Source: Effusibacillus consociatus
Lineage (GTDB): Bacteria; Bacillota; Bacilli; Tumebacillales; Effusibacillaceae
Direction of reading: 5' to 3'
Assembly (NCBI RefSeq): GCF_042652925.1
Contig: NZ_JBHSHC010000157.1
Coordinates: 22,363-86,362, forward strand
Length of the DNA: 64,000 nucleotides
The notes under the pieces are model-generated. The model did not search any database, was not told the origin of the DNA, and was given only the letters and a program-made list of their open reading frames with translations. The position numbers were made by a program, and so were the translations under genes. Positions 1 through 8,649 of the stretch are shown here, piece by piece; positions within the stretch are counted from its first letter, which is position 1; each line of letters begins with the position of its first letter.

Positions 1-591
1 GCGAAACGTCAAGCCGGTAATGAGGGTGGCCGGATCCCCGATCGCTTCGATTTTATAGGGAGGAGTCAGCAGACGGTCGTTCACGCGGACAGTCGGACCG
101 ACACACAGAATACCGGTAGCAGAACCGATTCGTTCCCCATTAATGCTGACCGCTTCCGCACCCGCGAGAAAAATCTCGTTCACAATTCGCATCACATCCG
201 TATCGTGTGTTACAGGATTCGGTGAACTGGTCGCTTTCTTGCTGTCATCGATCGTAAGCACGATTCCTGGACCTTTCACAGGGGAAGTTCCTGCAAGAAT
301 CCTGGCCCGCTCCAATTGTTGCTGAATATCGGTTGTATCGTATTTTGCCGCTTCTTGCTCAATCGCAACAACTTTCTTGTTCAATTCGTTCAACTGGTTC
401 TCCAGAGCTTTATTTTGCTGCTGGATCGCCGCAAGCTTTTCCTTAGCCTGCTGAACATCCTTGCTCGAAACACCCCAACTGACTTGTTCATTGATTTTTT
501 GGGTATTCTTATATTGAACTGCCATCATCAATCCCAAGGTTAAAGAAATGACAGTTAGAGACACCGTGAGTTTGGTCTTTGCAGGGTTCAC
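1..591 (-). CDS. DUF881 (YlxW/YlxX-type) envelope protein, 3' end outside the window
   Basis: The gene is partial: 197 codons are visible and the C-terminus runs off the left edge. The protein has a short cytoplasmic N-terminus, one membrane segment (about residues 8-25), a Gln/Glu/Lys-rich coiled coil (about 35-90) and then the DUF881 core with motifs such as GPGIVLTIDD and INGERIG. I start at the GTG at 591 because AAGGAG lies 8 nt upstream; the earlier GTG at 600 abuts the same site with no spacer. It follows divIB directly, the place of ylxW/ylxX in Bacillus dcw clusters. Its function is unknown; an extracytoplasmic role linked to division is inferred from family and place. Confidence 0.85.
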   Translation of the reverse strand, partial: MNPAKTKLTVSLTVISLTLGLMMAVQYKNTQKINEQVSWGVSSKDVQQAKEKLAAIQQQNKALENQLNELNKKVVAIEQEAAKYDTTDIQQQLERARILAGTSPVKGPGIVLTIDDSKKATSSPNPVTHDTDVMRIVNEIFLAGAEAVSINGERIGSATGILCVGPTVRVNDRLLTPPYKIEAIGDPATLITGLTFR

Positions 592-596
592 TTTTA

Positions 597-1358
597 TCAC
601 TCCTTTTTGGGAACCCGCTCGCTTCCTTTTTCATACCAAGCTTCTTCCCTACTATAAATATAAATGATTCCGGAAGATTTGCCTTCTAGTTGCTTTTTCC
701 AAAACTGCGTAAATACTTCCAGCGTAGTATTGATATCTCCGGGTGGAAAGCGGATTTCGAACGATGCGGGATCGGGATTCGTCCATGCTGACCATAAATT
801 TCCTTCTTTGATCTCAAAGTTAGAAATAGGTTCAAGAAGCGAACGGTCCACTTTCACGATCTGTTCGCAAAATTTCTGGATATCCGGATCGGGGATTTGT
901 TTTCCTACCTCAATTTGGAATTGACGTTTCGAAGAAAGCAAAGGTACGCCTGCTCCAGAAGGGTTTTTCACCAAATCGAATACCGTCCCATCACTTAACA
1001 ACCGATAGTTTTTTCCGCCTTCCTTTGTGAGAATGGCGGCCACCGGTTTTTCAGCCACAGCAATCACGACATTCCCGGGAAATTTCACTTCAACGTCCGC
1101 TTTTGCAAGCAGCGGAAGCTGGCTCTTTAACCGCTTGTCCACTTCGGCAGGTTCCACTTCCCAAATATTCATGCCCACCTGTATACCGCTGATCCTAAGA
1201 ATTTGATCTTTCACTATCTGGCTGTTGCCCACAACCTCAACGGACCGAACCTCGGACAACGGAGAGGTAAAAAAAACGGCAACCGCGATCCCCAGAAAAA
1301 AAATAATCAGCAATAGCAGAGCTTTCCAACTGGGCTTACGTTTTTGTTCAGGTACCAT
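597..1358 (-). CDS. divIB: Cell division protein DivIB/FtsQ
   Basis: This is a bitopic division protein of 253 aa that joins FtsL and DivIC in the divisome. A basic N-terminus (PEQKRKPSWK) is followed by one membrane helix (about residues 11-33), then a POTRA domain (starting near SEVRSVEVVGN) and the beta domain of FtsQ/DivIB. A longer frame reaching 1487 is open but would overlap murA and run through a hairpin; I chose the ATG at 1358, which gives the normal family length, though its ribosome site (GGGGGC) is mediocre. It lies downstream of murA and overlaps the first codons of the DUF881 gene region. Confidence 0.9.
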   Translation of the reverse strand: MVPEQKRKPSWKALLLLIIFFLGIAVAVFFTSPLSEVRSVEVVGNSQIVKDQILRISGIQVGMNIWEVEPAEVDKRLKSQLPLLAKADVEVKFPGNVVIAVAEKPVAAILTKEGGKNYRLLSDGTVFDLVKNPSGAGVPLLSSKRQFQIEVGKQIPDPDIQKFCEQIVKVDRSLLEPISNFEIKEGNLWSAWTNPDPASFEIRFPPGDINTTLEVFTQFWKKQLEGKSSGIIYIYSREEAWYEKGSERVPKKE

Positions 1359-1394
1359 AAGATGCCCCCAAAAAGAATTCCAATCAGTAAAATA

Positions 1395-1422
1395 GAGCGG
1401 CATATCCGAAGGTATGCCGCTC
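1395..1422 (-). terminator. Hairpin between murA and divIB
   Basis: There is a perfect 10-bp inverted repeat (GAGCGGCATA/TATGCCGCTC) with an 8-nt loop, followed on the minus strand by UAUUUUAC. It can act as a factor-independent terminator or attenuator after murA, partly uncoupling divIB. It also argues against the longer divIB frame. Confidence 0.6.
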
Positions 1423-1434
1423 GTTGTCTTGTAT

Positions 1435-2691
1435 TCAATCATGAATACGGGTGATTCGTGCGCCAAGTGAGCACAGCACATCTTCAATCCGCTCGTATCC
1501 GCGATCTATATGATGAGTATTCTCCACAAACGTGGTTCCATTAGCTGCCAGGCCAGCTATAATGAGTGCTGCGCCCGCGCGCAGGTCGGTCGCTTCCACA
1601 TTTGCCGCTGTCAATTCGGAAACACCTTCGATAAAGGCAGTTCGGAGATCGATTTTGATCTGTGCACCCATTCTTCGAAGTTCGCTTACGTGTTTAAACC
1701 GTTCTTCAAATACCGTTTCCGAAACAATCGAAGTTCCGTTTGCCACCGTAAGCATCGACATGAAGGGAGCTTGCAGATCAGTGGGGAATCCCGGATAGTA
1801 AGATGTCTGAATTCTGTCAACCGCGGAAGGTCGATTACTAGATTTTACAGTCATTATATCACGATCAACCTCGATTTCAACACCGGTCTCCCGCAGTTTG
1901 GTGATTACAACCCCCAAATGTTCCGATACCACATTCTCTAACTGAATATTTCCTCTCGTGATAGCTGCGGCTACCATTAAAGTTCCGGTTACAATCCGAT
2001 CGGGTATGATCGAATGCTCAACCGGGTTTAATTCCGATACGCCTTCCACATAAATAGTCGCTTCACCCGCTCCGGTGACTCTGGCTCCCATCTTGTTCAG
2101 ATAGTTTGCCAAGTCAACAATTTCCGGTTCTCTGGCCGCATTTCCGATCATCGTGGTACCTTCGGCAAGTGACGCGGCCATCAAGATGTTTTCGGTTGCT
2201 CCGACGCTAGGGATATCCAAATAAATCGACGTACCCTTTAACCGATTCGCTTTGCAGTGCATATACCCGTGACTGTCGTGAATGGTTGCCCCCATGGCCA
2301 GCAAACCTTTGGTATGCAGGTCGATAGGTCTTGAACCGATGGTACAGCCGCCCGGTTTCGATACACGGACGGAACCGAATCGGGCCAACATGGGCCCCAT
2401 CAAAAAAATCGAAGATCTCATCTGCCGCATTAATTCATCCGGAATTTCCGTCAAGTGAATGGGAGTCGGATCTACAGTGACAGTGGAGCCATTCCTTGTG
2501 ACACGAGCTCCCAAACTGCGAAGAATTGATTCCATCACTCGAATATCCTGCAAGTCGGGGACGTCATGAATCACGCTTTCCCCTTTAGCCAACACACTTG
2601 CAGCAAGGATCGGCAGTGCAGCATTCTTTGCTCCGTGAACACGAACAGAACCAATGAGCGGTTGACCACCCTCAATGGCAAATCGTTCCAC
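1435..2691 (-). CDS. murA: UDP-N-acetylglucosamine 1-carboxyvinyltransferase MurA
   Basis: The enzyme adds enolpyruvate from PEP to UDP-GlcNAc, the first committed step of peptidoglycan synthesis in the cytoplasm. At 418 aa it is full length for the EPSP-synthase-like fold. Lys22 lies in GAKNAALP and the loop Cys near residue 116 in GGCTIGSRPID; this is the Cys that fosfomycin alkylates in the family. It starts with GTG, with AGGGGGTG about 6 nt upstream. It sits between murB and divIB inside the dcw cluster, whereas in B. subtilis the two murA paralogs lie elsewhere. Confidence 0.97.
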   Translation of the reverse strand: MERFAIEGGQPLIGSVRVHGAKNAALPILAASVLAKGESVIHDVPDLQDIRVMESILRSLGARVTRNGSTVTVDPTPIHLTEIPDELMRQMRSSIFLMGPMLARFGSVRVSKPGGCTIGSRPIDLHTKGLLAMGATIHDSHGYMHCKANRLKGTSIYLDIPSVGATENILMAASLAEGTTMIGNAAREPEIVDLANYLNKMGARVTGAGEATIYVEGVSELNPVEHSIIPDRIVTGTLMVAAAITRGNIQLENVVSEHLGVVITKLRETGVEIEVDRDIMTVKSSNRPSAVDRIQTSYYPGFPTDLQAPFMSMLTVANGTSIVSETVFEERFKHVSELRRMGAQIKIDLRTAFIEGVSELTAANVEATDLRAGAALIIAGLAANGTTFVENTHHIDRGYERIEDVLCSLGARITRIHD

Positions 2692-2719
2692 GATGTCACC
2701 CCCTGATGTAGTCCTGTTG

Positions 2720-3631
2720 TCAATCCTCTCCTACGATTCGCACTTCAGGGATGAGAGTAATACCGTTTCGTTCACGGATCGTCGTTTGTACCAAATCAAT
2801 TAGGGCCAATACATCCACCGCTCTCGCTTTTTGGACATTGACAATAAAGTTGGCGTGAAGATCCGAAATCTGGGCCCCACCGATTTTGGTTCCTTTCAAT
2901 CCAGCCTGTTCAATCAGGAAACCTGCATGAGTTCCTTCCGGGTTTCGAAAAACGGACCCGCAATTAGGCAGCTGAAGGGGTTGGGTGGTCTGCCGACGTT
3001 TGGTCCAAGCCCTAACCTTTGCCTGCATCTCTTCGGTGCTTCCGGGCTGCAATTGAAAAGTTACCCGAACGACGATCCTAGGCTGATCTTTCAGGATGCT
3101 GTACCGATATGCAAACTGCAGATCACGATTTTGAAGAGTCCGGATTGAACCATCCTCTTCCACAATATCTGCGCTTAGGAGTACGTCTTTTGTTTCTCCC
3201 CCATGCGCTCCGGCATTCATCATTACGGCACCGCCGACGGTTCCGGGAATACCGGTTGCAAACTCGAGCCCTTGTAAGCCACTGCGAATCGCAGTATTGG
3301 CCGCTGAAACATAAGAACGTCCGGCTTGGACAGTCAACTGATCCCCTGATATCGATATGTCTGCAAAATTATCAGCCAGCTTGATGACAACCCCCCGCAG
3401 CCCACCGTCCCGCACCAAGAGGTTGGACCCCCTGCCAATCACATACCACGGAACTTTATTTTCAGCACATGTTTTCGCCAAAAGCTGCAGGTGCTCAGTC
3501 TTTGAAGGAATCACAAACACATCCGCCGGCCCGCCAATTTTCCACGTGGTGTGTTTGGATAGGGGCTCATTGAATAAGACTGTTCCCACATCCAGTCCGT
3601 GAAAAATGGCTTGCAGATCTTTGTTGCTCAT
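2720..3631 (-). CDS. murB: UDP-N-acetylenolpyruvoylglucosamine reductase MurB
   Basis: This FAD- and NADPH-dependent enzyme reduces the product of MurA to UDP-MurNAc. At 303 aa it is a short type II enzyme. It shows the FAD-binding stretch GRGSNLLVRDGG (around residues 66-77), GIPGTVGGAVMMNAGAHG, the YRYSIL segment, and the proton-donor serine in NCGSVFRNPEG. The start is set by GGAGG 6 nt before the ATG. It is separated from murG upstream by about 260 bp carrying a palindromic repeat, and is followed by murA after 28 bp. Confidence 0.96.
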   Translation of the reverse strand: MSNKDLQAIFHGLDVGTVLFNEPLSKHTTWKIGGPADVFVIPSKTEHLQLLAKTCAENKVPWYVIGRGSNLLVRDGGLRGVVIKLADNFADISISGDQLTVQAGRSYVSAANTAIRSGLQGLEFATGIPGTVGGAVMMNAGAHGGETKDVLLSADIVEEDGSIRTLQNRDLQFAYRYSILKDQPRIVVRVTFQLQPGSTEEMQAKVRAWTKRRQTTQPLQLPNCGSVFRNPEGTHAGFLIEQAGLKGTKIGGAQISDLHANFIVNVQKARAVDVLALIDLVQTTIRERNGITLIPEVRIVGED

Positions 3632-3721
3632 ACCATACCTCCGTTAACCCGGCCGTTGCTCAGCGTCTACGTACCCTATACTATGCGCACCTCTTCGATG
3701 TGTGACTGCAGCCCAGAATTA

Positions 3722-3778
3722 CCCCGGAAAGTGAAGAACAGCTTTGCAGTCAATTCCGAGTACTTTCCGGGGACCCCG
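3722..3778. repeat. Palindromic intergenic element, copy 1
   Basis: This is an 11-bp perfect stem (CCCCGGAAAGT/ACTTTCCGGGG) around a 29-nt loop that includes GTGAAGAA at the left and AATTCCGAGT at the right, followed by ACCCC. The same plan, with a different but compensated stem sequence, is found at 18348-18394 and 50969-51025. It lies between murG and murB. Confidence 0.7.
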
Positions 3779-3890
3779 TAATAATATATTGGGCCCCCGG
3801 AAGAAACAACCAAAACAGAGTTGTCTGATTCCGGCACTTTTGCGGGCACACGTGATGACGCAAGTGGCTAAAACGACCGGATCTGATTGA

Positions 3891-5003
3891 TTATTTTAAT
3901 AAGTCCATAACAGCCTGATGGATATTGCTCAACGCCTCCGGAATCCCGAGACCGCGGCTCCGTTTTTTCATTTCCTGCAATTTGGAGGGGGATTCAATCA
4001 ACGAGGAAATCGTATCATAAAGAAGATCTGGAGTAAGATCTGACTCCTTGATCATGATTCCGGCTCCCTCGTCCGCCAACCATCTCGCATTGTGTTCTTG
4101 ATGGTTGTTGGTTACATAAGGGGAAGGAATGTAGATGCCCGGAATACCCAGTGCCGTAACTTCGGCGATGGTAGTTGCCCCTGCTCTCGAAACCAGAATA
4201 TCCGTACCTGCCAGAAGAGGGAGGATATTGTAAACGAACGGTTGTGTAAAAATCCCTTGCTGCGGCCCGTAACCCTTTTCCTGTATTTGACGGACAACAT
4301 CGTTATAGTGGATCTGACCCGTAATATAGATCAACTGAAAGTTTTTTTGTTTTGCAACCGATTCCAGCATACCTAATGTAGCATCGTTAATCGGCTTCGC
4401 TCCGCGTGAACCGGACACAACCACGACCGTTTTTTTCGTCAAATCAAGACCGAATTCCTGCTTCACCTTCCGAATATCATCGGGTGAAACCTTTACGACT
4501 TCGCTCGCTCGCGGGTTCCCCGCCACCACAACCTTATCCTTAACGTGCGAAAAGTACTTCACTGCACCTTCAAATGAGACGCCGATTCGATCCGCAATAC
4601 GGCTTAAGGAACGATTCGTGAGACCCGGCAGTACATCCATTTCATGAATATACGTGGGAATTCCCCGCATCTTGGCCATAAAAGCAACAGGAGCTACGAC
4701 ATAACCGCCGCAGCCAATTACAACATCCGGCTGAAACTCCTTCAAAATCCGCCCGGCTTGCACCAGCCCTTTCCCCAAACGCCAAAAGGTTTTTACCGTG
4801 TCCAAAGACAAACTCCGCTTCAGTCCGCTGACCTCAATAGTTCGAAAAGCAAAACCCGAGCGGGGTACGATGTCGCTTTCAAGCCCCCGCTCGGTTCCTA
4901 TGTAAAGAATCTCAGCGTTTTCCACGTCGGCGAAATATCCGGCAATCGCGAGAGCGGGATAGATATGTCCACCCGTTCCCCCGCCAGTAACAACAATCTT
5001 CAT
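3891..5003 (-). CDS. murG: UDP-GlcNAc:lipid I N-acetylglucosaminyltransferase MurG
   Basis: The enzyme transfers GlcNAc to lipid I on the inner membrane face, making lipid II. It is a GT-B protein of 370 aa, beginning MKIVVTGGGTGGHIYPALAIA, with the HEMDVLPGLTNR segment in the N-domain and GSRGAKPIND and GATTIAEVTALGIPGIYIP in the nucleotide-sugar-binding C-domain. The frame is open eight codons further upstream, but the ATG at 5003 gives the conserved MKIVVTGGG start and has GAGGTG upstream. In the cluster it follows the spoVE/ftsW gene, as in Bacillus. Confidence 0.96.
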   Translation of the reverse strand: MKIVVTGGGTGGHIYPALAIAGYFADVENAEILYIGTERGLESDIVPRSGFAFRTIEVSGLKRSLSLDTVKTFWRLGKGLVQAGRILKEFQPDVVIGCGGYVVAPVAFMAKMRGIPTYIHEMDVLPGLTNRSLSRIADRIGVSFEGAVKYFSHVKDKVVVAGNPRASEVVKVSPDDIRKVKQEFGLDLTKKTVVVVSGSRGAKPINDATLGMLESVAKQKNFQLIYITGQIHYNDVVRQIQEKGYGPQQGIFTQPFVYNILPLLAGTDILVSRAGATTIAEVTALGIPGIYIPSPYVTNNHQEHNARWLADEGAGIMIKESDLTPDLLYDTISSLIESPSKLQEMKKRSRGLGIPEALSNIHQAVMDLLK

Positions 5004-5024
5004 TGAAGACTCACACCTCACTAG

Positions 5025-5131
5025 CACCCACCAAAGTGACGCAACAAAGTAGCAAACAACGGGAACCGCAACTACGCGTGCAAGGTCTCGCTAAGGGCTA
5101 AGCCCAAGTCTCGCCGTGTTGGTGGGGGCCC
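5025..5131. repeat. Enlarged or diverged copy of the palindromic element
   Basis: The ends CCCACCAAAGTGA and TTGGTGGGGGCCC form an 8-bp stem at 5027-5034/5119-5126 and share AAAGTGA, CAACGGGAA and a terminal GGGCCC with the shorter copies. The middle is longer and contains its own GGGCTTAGCCC hairpin. It lies between spoVE/ftsW and murG. Membership of the family is probable, not certain. Confidence 0.45.
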
Positions 5132-5152
5132 GAAATACCTTTTCCATCATTA

Positions 5153-6247
5153 TTATCTCGAATATCTGGAAATGTTCAAGAGGATGCCGACCCCCGTCAG
5201 CATCAACAGCAAGGAGGACCCTCCATAGCTGATGAACGGAAGCGTGATCCCTGTTACAGGCATCGATCCTGTTACCACACCGATATTGATAATGACTTGT
5301 ACCGCGATCATTCCGGTAATGCCGATTGCCAGCAAACTGCCAAATGTATCCTTCGCGGTGACCGCGGTCCGAACCCCGCGCCATAGAAGCAGCAAGAACA
5401 GAATTAAAACCGTTGCTCCCCCAATAAAACCAAGCTCTTCCGCCAGTATAGCAAAGATAAAGTCTGTTTGCGGCTCCGGCAGATATAAAAACTTTTGCCG
5501 GGAGCGGCCCAGTCCTAATCCCATCAGCCCTCCGGGCCCCAATGCGTAGAGCGACTGAATGATCTGATATCCCGCGTCCAGTTCATATTTCCAGGGATCC
5601 AAGAAAGCAAAAATCCGCTTGAGACGGTAGGGTGCCACAATCACCAAAGCGACAAAAACCGGAATCGCAAGTGAGGCCAACGCAAGCAAATGTTTCACCC
5701 TGGCACCCGCAGCAAAAATCAGTATGAGCGTGGTGCCCGCGATTACTGTGCTTTGTCCCAGGTCCGGCTCGAGCATAATCAGGCCAACCGCCAACACCAT
5801 TAAACCAAGGGGCGGCAATAAACCTTTTTTAAACTCATGAATTTGATCCTGATATCTCTCGAGATACCAGGCAAAGAAAATGATGAGCCCAAGCTTCGCC
5901 GCTTCAGACGGCTGGATTCCAAATGAACCGATGCCAAGCCACCCCTGCGTACCATTGCGTTCAACACCAAGCGGCGTGAGTACGATGATGAGCAGGAAGA
6001 AACAGCTCAGCATGATCACCTTGGCCCATTTTTTCAGGCGGGTGTAATCGAAATCCATCATAAAGAACATCATGCCAAGACCGGCCACCGCCCAAATTAA
6101 CTGTCGTTTGGCAAAATAAAAACTGTCCCCGTAGACCTGGGCCTTTATTGCGCTTGCGCTGTAAACGGTCACTACACCTATACCCAGCAATAAAAGAACC
6201 GTCACAATGATAACCAAATCCGGATTTTTGCGATCGTGCGAAGTCAA
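5153..6247 (-). CDS. SEDS-family lipid II polymerase SpoVE/FtsW
   Basis: This is a polytopic peptidoglycan glycosyltransferase that works with a class B PBP. At 364 aa it has about ten hydrophobic helices, the SEDS signatures YSASA near the N-terminus, WLGIGSFGIQPSEAAKLG in the middle, and PVTGITLPFISYGGSSLL at the C-terminus. It sits between murD and murG, which in B. subtilis is the place of spoVE rather than of ftsW, and the partner spoVD is in the same cluster, so the sporulation paralog is likely. Sequence alone does not separate the two. Confidence 0.92.
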   Translation of the reverse strand: MTSHDRKNPDLVIIVTVLLLLGIGVVTVYSASAIKAQVYGDSFYFAKRQLIWAVAGLGMMFFMMDFDYTRLKKWAKVIMLSCFFLLIIVLTPLGVERNGTQGWLGIGSFGIQPSEAAKLGLIIFFAWYLERYQDQIHEFKKGLLPPLGLMVLAVGLIMLEPDLGQSTVIAGTTLILIFAAGARVKHLLALASLAIPVFVALVIVAPYRLKRIFAFLDPWKYELDAGYQIIQSLYALGPGGLMGLGLGRSRQKFLYLPEPQTDFIFAILAEELGFIGGATVLILFLLLLWRGVRTAVTAKDTFGSLLAIGITGMIAVQVIINIGVVTGSMPVTGITLPFISYGGSSLLLMLTGVGILLNISRYSR

Positions 6248-6282
6248 CTGGAATCCCCCTGTTCCTCGGTCTCGTCCAATCG

Positions 6283-7638
6283 CTACATTGTATGCACGGC
6301 TTTCTTAAAAATACGTCCCCTTTCCTCAAATGAGGTGTACATGTCCCAACTTGCACACGCTGGCGAGAGAAGTACCGAATCCCCGGCTTTCGCAAGACTT
6401 GCAGCCTTTACCACCGCTTCTTCAATGGAACCGACGCGGTGCCGTTCACGGATTCCCGCCTTCTCAGCGGCGGCAGCCAGCTTATCAGCCGACTGACCCA
6501 ACGTAACAATCGCCTTCACATGCTTTTGAAAAACGGGAATCAGCTCGGCAAAATCGGTTCCTCGATCCAGTCCCCCGGCAATGAGTACAACCGGATTGGA
6601 AAAGGAAGTGATGGCACGGGTAGCCGCTTCTGCATTTGTGGCCTTGGAATCGTTATAATAGGCTACTCCGTTTACCTCAGCCACGTATTCAAGCCGGTGT
6701 TCCACACCCTTAAACCCGAGAATTCCTTCCCGAATGGCTTCGGGGCTTGCCCCTGCGGAAAATGTGATGGCAGCCGCCGCCAAAACATTTTCCAGGTTGT
6801 GGGCTCCTTTTAAGGGGATTTCTTTTACATCGCATACCTGGACGTCCTGACCATTCGAACGAATACAGATACTCTCATCTTTGACAAAAACGCCCTCATC
6901 CAGACTCTTTGTCAAGCTAAAAGGGAAAATTCGTCCTTCTATTGACGCGGCCAGTTCCATTACCACCCGCTGATCTGCGTTCAATACCGCGGTGTCTTCC
7001 TTCGTTTGATTTGCAAACATGCGGCTTTTGGCAGCAATATATTCTTCCATGGTTCCATGATAATCAAGGTGAGCTTGGTACACGTTCAAAAGCGCTCCCA
7101 CCCGAGAACGAAACGAAGATGTTCCCATCAACTGGAAAGAAGACAATTCTGCCACCAGCCATTGATCCGGGGTTACGTCTTCGATAATCTCGGATAATGC
7201 GGTGCCAATGTTGCCCGCCACCACCGGCCGGAGGTTCGCAACTCGCAAAATTTCACCAGTCAGGCTTGTTGTGGTTGTTTTTCCATTTGACCCGGTAATT
7301 CCGATAATTGGAGCTTTCGAGAACTGATAAGCGATCTCAACCTCAGTCACGATCGGAATTCCAAGGGCAGCTGCCTGCTGAAGGGGAGCAGCCGAATACG
7401 GGATCCCGGGATTCTTGACCACCAGGTCCAAATCCGACGACACAATTCCTTCCGGATGTCCACCGCAAACAACTTGAATCCCCATTGTTTCAAGCTCATC
7501 CGGAACACGCCCGAATGATTCCCGCTCTTTCCGATCATTCACAAGTACGTTTGCACCGTGTTTGGTCAATAAACGAGCAACGGCCGCGCCGCTGCGGGCG
7601 AGGCCAAGCACCAAAACTTTTTTGCCTTGATAGTCCAC
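6283..7638 (-). CDS. murD: UDP-N-acetylmuramoyl-L-alanine:D-glutamate ligase MurD
   Basis: This is an ATP-dependent Mur ligase of 451 aa that adds D-Glu to UDP-MurNAc-Ala. It has an N-terminal Rossmann-like domain (VLVLGLARSGAAVARLL), the ATP P-loop GITGSNGKTTTTSL, NVYQAHLDYHGTMEEYIAAK, EHRLEYV and the C-terminal YNDSKATNAEAA motif. The open frame extends to 7749, but I use the GTG at 7638: GGGAGTG lies 8 nt upstream, the protein then has the usual length, and the longer forms would overlap mraY. Confidence 0.95.
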   Translation of the reverse strand: MDYQGKKVLVLGLARSGAAVARLLTKHGANVLVNDRKERESFGRVPDELETMGIQVVCGGHPEGIVSSDLDLVVKNPGIPYSAAPLQQAAALGIPIVTEVEIAYQFSKAPIIGITGSNGKTTTTSLTGEILRVANLRPVVAGNIGTALSEIIEDVTPDQWLVAELSSFQLMGTSSFRSRVGALLNVYQAHLDYHGTMEEYIAAKSRMFANQTKEDTAVLNADQRVVMELAASIEGRIFPFSLTKSLDEGVFVKDESICIRSNGQDVQVCDVKEIPLKGAHNLENVLAAAAITFSAGASPEAIREGILGFKGVEHRLEYVAEVNGVAYYNDSKATNAEAATRAITSFSNPVVLIAGGLDRGTDFAELIPVFQKHVKAIVTLGQSADKLAAAAEKAGIRERHRVGSIEEAVVKAASLAKAGDSVLLSPACASWDMYTSFEERGRIFKKAVHTM

Positions 7639-7673
7639 GATTTCACACTCCCAGAAGGGGCCCATCAAAGTCC

Positions 7674-8636
7674 CTATTTCAGATACGCAGACAAAGCCAC
7701 GATCGAACTTACTAACCCCGCCGCCCAGAAAGTGGTGACGACCCGCCACTCCGACCAGCCGGACAATTCAAAATGATGATGCAGCGGACTCATCTTGAAC
7801 ACCCGCTTGCCGAACGTTTGAAACGAGAAAACCTGGATCAGGACCGACAATGTTTCGGCAACAAATACAAACCCGATGATGACAAGCAGCACTTCTGTTT
7901 TCGTCAAAATCGCGGCCGCCGCCAATCCCCCGCCTAAAGCAAGAGAGCCGGTATCTCCCATGAATACCTTAGCAGGATGGGCGTTGAACACCAGGAAACC
8001 AAGCAGCGCTCCCACCATGGCCGCACAGAAGATCGCCACATCAAATTCACTCGCCCAAACAGCCGCTATGCCTGCGTACGTACCAAACGCAACAGCGGAT
8101 GTCCCTGCCGCCAAACCATCCAATCCGTCCGTCAAATTTACCCCATTGGTAGCTCCAATGAACATGAGAAAGAGAAAAACGGAATAAAAAATGCCCAGAT
8201 CCCATTTGATATCAGTAAACGGAATCGATACGTAAAAGTCAAATCCCCGCAGATATAACACCACAAAGAAAATGGCCGCCACAATAAACTGCCCGAGCAG
8301 CTTCTGTCTGGCCCTGAGCCCGAGGTTCCTTTTCATGACAACCTTGATATAATCATCGATAAATCCGACCAAACCAAACCCTAGAGTGGCCAACAGCATC
8401 AACCAGAGCTCATCGGAACGTTCTGAGAATTGGATGGCCGTAATCGTCAATGCCACCAGAAAAATCGTTCCCCCCATCGTAGGGGTTCCCGATTTTTTTT
8501 GATGCCCCTGAGGACCTTCGGTACGAATCGATTGTCCGAATTTTAATCTGCGCAAAAGCGGAATGAACAGCGGGCCAATTGCTGTAGCGACCAAAAAAGC
8601 CACACCTGCTGTCCAATACAATGCTTGCAATTCCAT
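7674..8636 (-). CDS. mraY: Phospho-N-acetylmuramoyl-pentapeptide transferase MraY
   Basis: This is an integral membrane enzyme that transfers phospho-MurNAc-pentapeptide to undecaprenyl phosphate, forming lipid I. At 320 aa it has about ten transmembrane helices, the family motifs KKSGTPTMGG, GFIDDYIKV, NLTDGLDGLAAG, NAHPAKVFMGDTGSLALGG and the C-terminal MSPLHHHFELSGWSE. It lies between murF and murD, and GGAGG precedes the ATG. Confidence 0.97.
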   Translation of the reverse strand: MELQALYWTAGVAFLVATAIGPLFIPLLRRLKFGQSIRTEGPQGHQKKSGTPTMGGTIFLVALTITAIQFSERSDELWLMLLATLGFGLVGFIDDYIKVVMKRNLGLRARQKLLGQFIVAAIFFVVLYLRGFDFYVSIPFTDIKWDLGIFYSVFLFLMFIGATNGVNLTDGLDGLAAGTSAVAFGTYAGIAAVWASEFDVAIFCAAMVGALLGFLVFNAHPAKVFMGDTGSLALGGGLAAAAILTKTEVLLVIIGFVFVAETLSVLIQVFSFQTFGKRVFKMSPLHHHFELSGWSEWRVVTTFWAAGLVSSIVALSAYLK

Positions 8637-8649
8637 TTAGTGGTCCTCC

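Noticed and set aside
1359..1487. Extended N-terminus of DivIB
   Set aside because: It would overlap murA, translate through a perfect hairpin and give a cytoplasmic extension that the family does not have.
3632..3890. Small coding frame in the murG-murB gap
   Set aside because: No frame with a ribosome site and protein-like composition; the gap is explained by the palindromic element and flanking sequence.
7656..7676. GGGGCCCATCAAAGT next to the mraY-murD junction, like the left end of the palindromic element
   Set aside because: Only one end is present, and it overlaps the mraY stop and the murD ribosome-site region, so chance similarity is as likely.
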